From contig JADJOD010000017.1 in the NCBI GenBank assembly GCA_016713985.1, positions 50,001 through 114,000 on the forward strand: a DNA stretch of 64,000 nt, in the 5' to 3' direction. Below the pieces are notes generated by a model, which saw only the letters and a program-made list of their open reading frames with translations, did no database searches and was not told where the DNA came from. The stretch is from Lewinellaceae bacterium. GTDB lineage: Bacteria; Bacteroidota; Bacteroidia; Chitinophagales; Saprospiraceae. Shown here piece by piece: positions 61,249-64,000 of the stretch (within the stretch, counting starts at the first letter, position 1; each line of letters opens with the position of its first letter). The position numbers and the translations under genes are program-made.

Positions 61249-63288
61249 ATGCTGACATTAAAAAATACCCAACCCGACTTTGCCGAACTCGCTTCCAAAG
61301 AGTGGCTTGTCACCAACGGCATCGGCGGATATGCATCGTCTACCGTGGTTGGAGCCAATACCCGGCGTTACCACGGCCTGCTGGCGGCTTCCATGAATCC
61401 GCCGACCGAACGCACCGTGATGGTATCCAAAATAGAAGAGTGTATCGTTTTTAACCGCGATTGTGTGTTCGGACTTTCGAGCAATCAGTACCCCGGCGCC
61501 GTGCACCCCCAGGGATTCCGGTACTTCAGGTTTTTCGAGCGGAAACCTTTGCCCCGTATGAAATTTGAAGCGCAGGGGAATCATATCCTGAAAACTGTTT
61601 TTATGGTTCACGGCTCCAACACCACCGTGGTGGAATATGAAAACACGGGAGAAACGACCTTCAAAATTCGCCTCACCCCCCTGTTCGTGTACCGCGATTA
61701 TCACGCCCTGGCACGTGAAGACTCTTTTTTCGACTACTGGATGAAACGTGAAAACGGCTATTACACGCTGTATGCACATTTCGGCGCCACGCCCCTGTAT
61801 TTCAACTTTTCAGCGGGGGAGTTTGTGGAAAAACGCGACTGGTACAAAAAACTGGAATACACGCGGGAACTGGACCGCGGCCTGGATGCCCATGAAGATG
61901 CCTGCTCGGTTGCCAGTATCGATGTGGTGCTAAAACCCGGCGCAAAAGTGCACCTCGTATTCTCGACGGATGAAAAGATGGTCACGGAAGATCCGGAGGC
62001 GCTCAAATTCAATGAGTTGCAACGAATAGAATCCCTTGTTCCCAAGGATAGTGACGACTCGTTTTTACGCGACCTGATGATTGCGGGCGACCAGTTTCTC
62101 GTCCGGAGAAACAGTACGGAAGGTTATTCTTTACTCGCCGGCTACCACTGGTTTACGGACTGGGGGCGCGACACCATGATCGCCATGCGCGGGCTGACGA
62201 TTGCGACCCGGAAGCAGGAAGTTTCCCGGTCCATCCTCGCCACGTTTTTCCGGTACATCGACCGGGGTATGTTGCCCAACCGTTTTCCCGACCGGAACGA
62301 GCCCCTCGAATACAATACCATCGACGCCACACTGTGGCTCTTTGTTGCCATGTATGAATATTACCAGGCCTTCCATGACCTGAGTTTTATCACAGAACAC
62401 TTCGACGCGCTGACCGATATCCTCGACCAGCACATCGCCGGAACCCGCTATCAGATCCGGGTCACGCCGGAAGGATTTTTGAGCGGCGGTGAAGGTTTGG
62501 CGCAACTGACCTGGATGGATGCGCGGGTGGGCGATTTTGTAGTGACCCCGCGACACGGCTGCCCGGTAGAGATTCAGGCGTTGTGGTTCAACGCATTGCG
62601 CATTTATCAATACTTCGCCGGCACACTTGACAAACCCTTCGGCGAATACCGGCAAATCGGCGACCGCCTGCAAGACAACTTTAAAAAACACTTCGTTCGC
62701 CCGGACGGCGCCTTAAATGACGTTTTGCTTGCCGCAGAGCAGCAAACCCCGGACGCGCGGCCGGCGGTCGACGGTTCCCTGCGCCCCAACCAGATTTACG
62801 CCGTCAGCCTGCCGTTTTCTTTGCTGGACCGGGAGGCGGAAAAACGGGTGGTAAAGGTCGTGCGCGAGCACCTGCTCACCGATTACGGCCTGCGCAGCCT
62901 GTCGCCCGAACATCCGGATTTTAAACCCGTGTACGAAGGCGACCCCTGGCATCGCGATACGGCCTATCACCAGGGTACCGTATGGCCCTTCCTGCTCGGC
63001 GAATACATCACGGCGCACCTGAAAGTAAACGATTGGTCCGAAGCGGCTCAAAAAGAGGCACTCGCCCTGCTCGAACCCCTGAAGCGGCATTTTTACCAGC
63101 AGGATTGTATCCTCGGTATTTCTGAAATTTTTGACGGCAAACTTCCCCGTCCAGGCAAAGGCACCGTCCACCAGGCATGGTCCGTCGGGGCTTTGATAAA
63201 AACCCTGCTCGACTTAAAAGCGCACCGGAAAAAAGGGCGTCGCCACGCCAAAATCCCGTTCCTGGAAGCCCGGTCCGTATTTTTTTAA
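61249..63288 (+). CDS. Glycogen debranching enzyme (amylo-alpha-1,6-glucosidase, GH133 type)
   Basis: 679 residues, intact. N-terminal domain EWLVTNGIGGYASSTVVGANTRRYHGLLAAS is the GDE_N opening. The (alpha/alpha)6 domain has YHWFTDWGRDTMIAMRGL, FPDRNEPLEYNTIDATLWLF, LTWMDARVGDFVVTPRHGCPVEIQALWFNAL and AYHQGTVWPFLLGEY. These blocks carry the acidic residues thought to cleave alpha-1,6 branches. It acts in the cytoplasm on glycogen or malto-oligosaccharides. With the GH63-like gene upstream it points to storage-glucan metabolism. Confidence 0.93.
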   Translation: MLTLKNTQPDFAELASKEWLVTNGIGGYASSTVVGANTRRYHGLLAASMNPPTERTVMVSKIEECIVFNRDCVFGLSSNQYPGAVHPQGFRYFRFFERKPLPRMKFEAQGNHILKTVFMVHGSNTTVVEYENTGETTFKIRLTPLFVYRDYHALAREDSFFDYWMKRENGYYTLYAHFGATPLYFNFSAGEFVEKRDWYKKLEYTRELDRGLDAHEDACSVASIDVVLKPGAKVHLVFSTDEKMVTEDPEALKFNELQRIESLVPKDSDDSFLRDLMIAGDQFLVRRNSTEGYSLLAGYHWFTDWGRDTMIAMRGLTIATRKQEVSRSILATFFRYIDRGMLPNRFPDRNEPLEYNTIDATLWLFVAMYEYYQAFHDLSFITEHFDALTDILDQHIAGTRYQIRVTPEGFLSGGEGLAQLTWMDARVGDFVVTPRHGCPVEIQALWFNALRIYQYFAGTLDKPFGEYRQIGDRLQDNFKKHFVRPDGALNDVLLAAEQQTPDARPAVDGSLRPNQIYAVSLPFSLLDREAEKRVVKVVREHLLTDYGLRSLSPEHPDFKPVYEGDPWHRDTAYHQGTVWPFLLGEYITAHLKVNDWSEAAQKEALALLEPLKRHFYQQDCILGISEIFDGKLPRPGKGTVHQAWSVGALIKTLLDLKAHRKKGRRHAKIPFLEARSVFF

Positions 63289-63329
63289 CAAACCGAAACG
63301 TATTCACTCACTCATTTCCATACCCGACT

Positions 63330-63844
63330 ATGAAATTTTCACTCTTTCTCATTCTCGGAGCAGCCATTTTTGCTTCCGTGAATTCAGCCCTCAAACCGGC
63401 AGTACCACCCCGGATACCACCCCGGATTTTAACGCGCGCACCAAACACTTCCGACTGACCAAAGACAAGGTGGCGATAGACGGCTACGACCCGGTGTCGT
63501 ATTTTAAAGGCGGCGCAAAAAAAGGCAACGCCCAATTCAACTACAACTATGACGGCGTGATCTATCACTTTGAGAACGCGGAAAACCTCGCCGAATTCAA
63601 AACCAACGCGGCCAAATACGAACCCGTTTGGGGCGGGTGGTGTGGCCATGCGATGGCTTTGCGCGGCGAAAAAGTGGAGATCAACCCGGAATGTTACAAA
63701 ATCGTCAACGGTCGTAATGTCCTGTTTTTCAAAACATTCTACGCCAACGCGTTGAGCAACTGGCAAAAAGAGATCAAAAAAACGCCGGAAAATACCCTGA
63801 TGCAACAGGGCGATAACTTCTGGACCAAAACCCTGGCCCAGTAA
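63330..63844 (+). CDS. YHS domain protein with signal peptide; one frameshift
   Basis: About 171 residues, signal peptide MKFSLFLILGAAIFASVNSA. The YHS-type core is DGYDPVSYFKGGAKKGNAQFNYNYDGVIYHFENAENLAEFKTNAAKYEPVWGGWCGHAM, seen widely in secreted proteins of unknown function and related to metal- or copper-linked YHS domains. The AAA run 63393-63395 is one base short. Adding one gives ALKTGSTTPDTTPDFNARTKHFRL and joins the leader to the domain. Upstream the debranching enzyme gene ends 41 bases before. Confidence 0.82.
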
Positions 63845-63878
63845 TTTTTCAGACGAGATTTTTTAGTAATAATTTGAC

Positions 63879-63962
63879 AGGATTAACAGGATCGACAGGA
63901 TTAAAACCCGCCGGCTTCGCCGGCAAAAATAAAATCCTGTCGATCCTGTTAATCCTGTCAAA
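63879..63962. repeat. Inverted repeat of GACAGGATTAACAGGAT type
   Basis: The left arm TTTGACAGGATTAACAGGATCGACAGGATT and the right arm AATCCTGTCGATCC... pair over about 30 bases; the loop contains its own hairpin, CGCCGGCTTCGCCGGC. It follows the YHS gene and can act as its terminator. It shares AGGATTAACAGGAT/ATCCTGT words with the tandem repeat at 19897-20110, so it belongs to a dispersed family. Confidence 0.85.
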
Positions 63963-64000
63963 AAAACAAAACCCAACTTGTCAAACTTATGATCGTTGCA

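Overview
The window reads as part of a Bacteroidota chromosome, most likely from the Saprospirales or a relative. The evidence is type IX secretion (T9SS) sorting domains on very large cell-surface proteins, TAnnTTTG promoter boxes, a bacterial ROCO GTPase, and many short dispersed palindromes. The lineage call is inference. No integrase, phage gene, IS element or tRNA was seen.

Layout. 1-2445 holds the 3' part of a 23S rRNA, a 5S rRNA and a terminator. 2.5-19 kb is mostly housekeeping: an alpha-oxoamine synthase of sphingolipid type, a cupin-fold putative hydroxylase, a cysteine synthase relative, an alpha-2-macroglobulin lipoprotein, an alpha/beta hydrolase, an acyltransferase, penicillin-binding protein 1C, an FCD-type GntR regulator and a CPBP membrane protease. 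The macroglobulin and PBP1C are a known functional pair. 19.0-25.1 kb is a co-directional set of permease, glutamine synthetase-like enzyme, short-chain dehydrogenase, aldehyde dehydrogenase and class I amidotransferase. These five fit a gamma-glutamylated ethanolamine breakdown route.

25.7-32.1 kb is the most interesting part. Five genes lie on the minus strand: an LRR-Roc-COR (ROCO) GTPase, a partner protein starting 3 bases after it, and three tandem FGE/C-type-lectin-fold proteins. The last 99-100 variable bases of the three lectin-like genes differ almost only at first and second codon positions, with third positions fixed. That is the footprint of adenine mutagenesis by a diversity-generating retroelement (DGR). 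Neither the reverse transcriptase nor the template repeat is in the window, so diversification would act from elsewhere or is a relic.

32.6-52.6 kb holds two giant T9SS surface proteins (about 2,200 and 3,960 residues) with related C-terminal regions, each directly downstream of a small exported helical protein. 53-64 kb has a T9SS amidotransferase-fold protein, YceI, ribosomal protein L19, two DinB-like proteins, a Crp/Fnr regulator, a GH63-like glycosidase, a decayed mazEF locus, a glycogen debranching enzyme and a YHS-domain protein.

A caution for the whole window: I find about fourteen single-base frameshifts and one in-frame stop in otherwise well-conserved genes, nearly all at short base runs. 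This looks more like draft-sequence error than mass gene decay. Broken genes are therefore listed at their full inferred extent with the break position stated.
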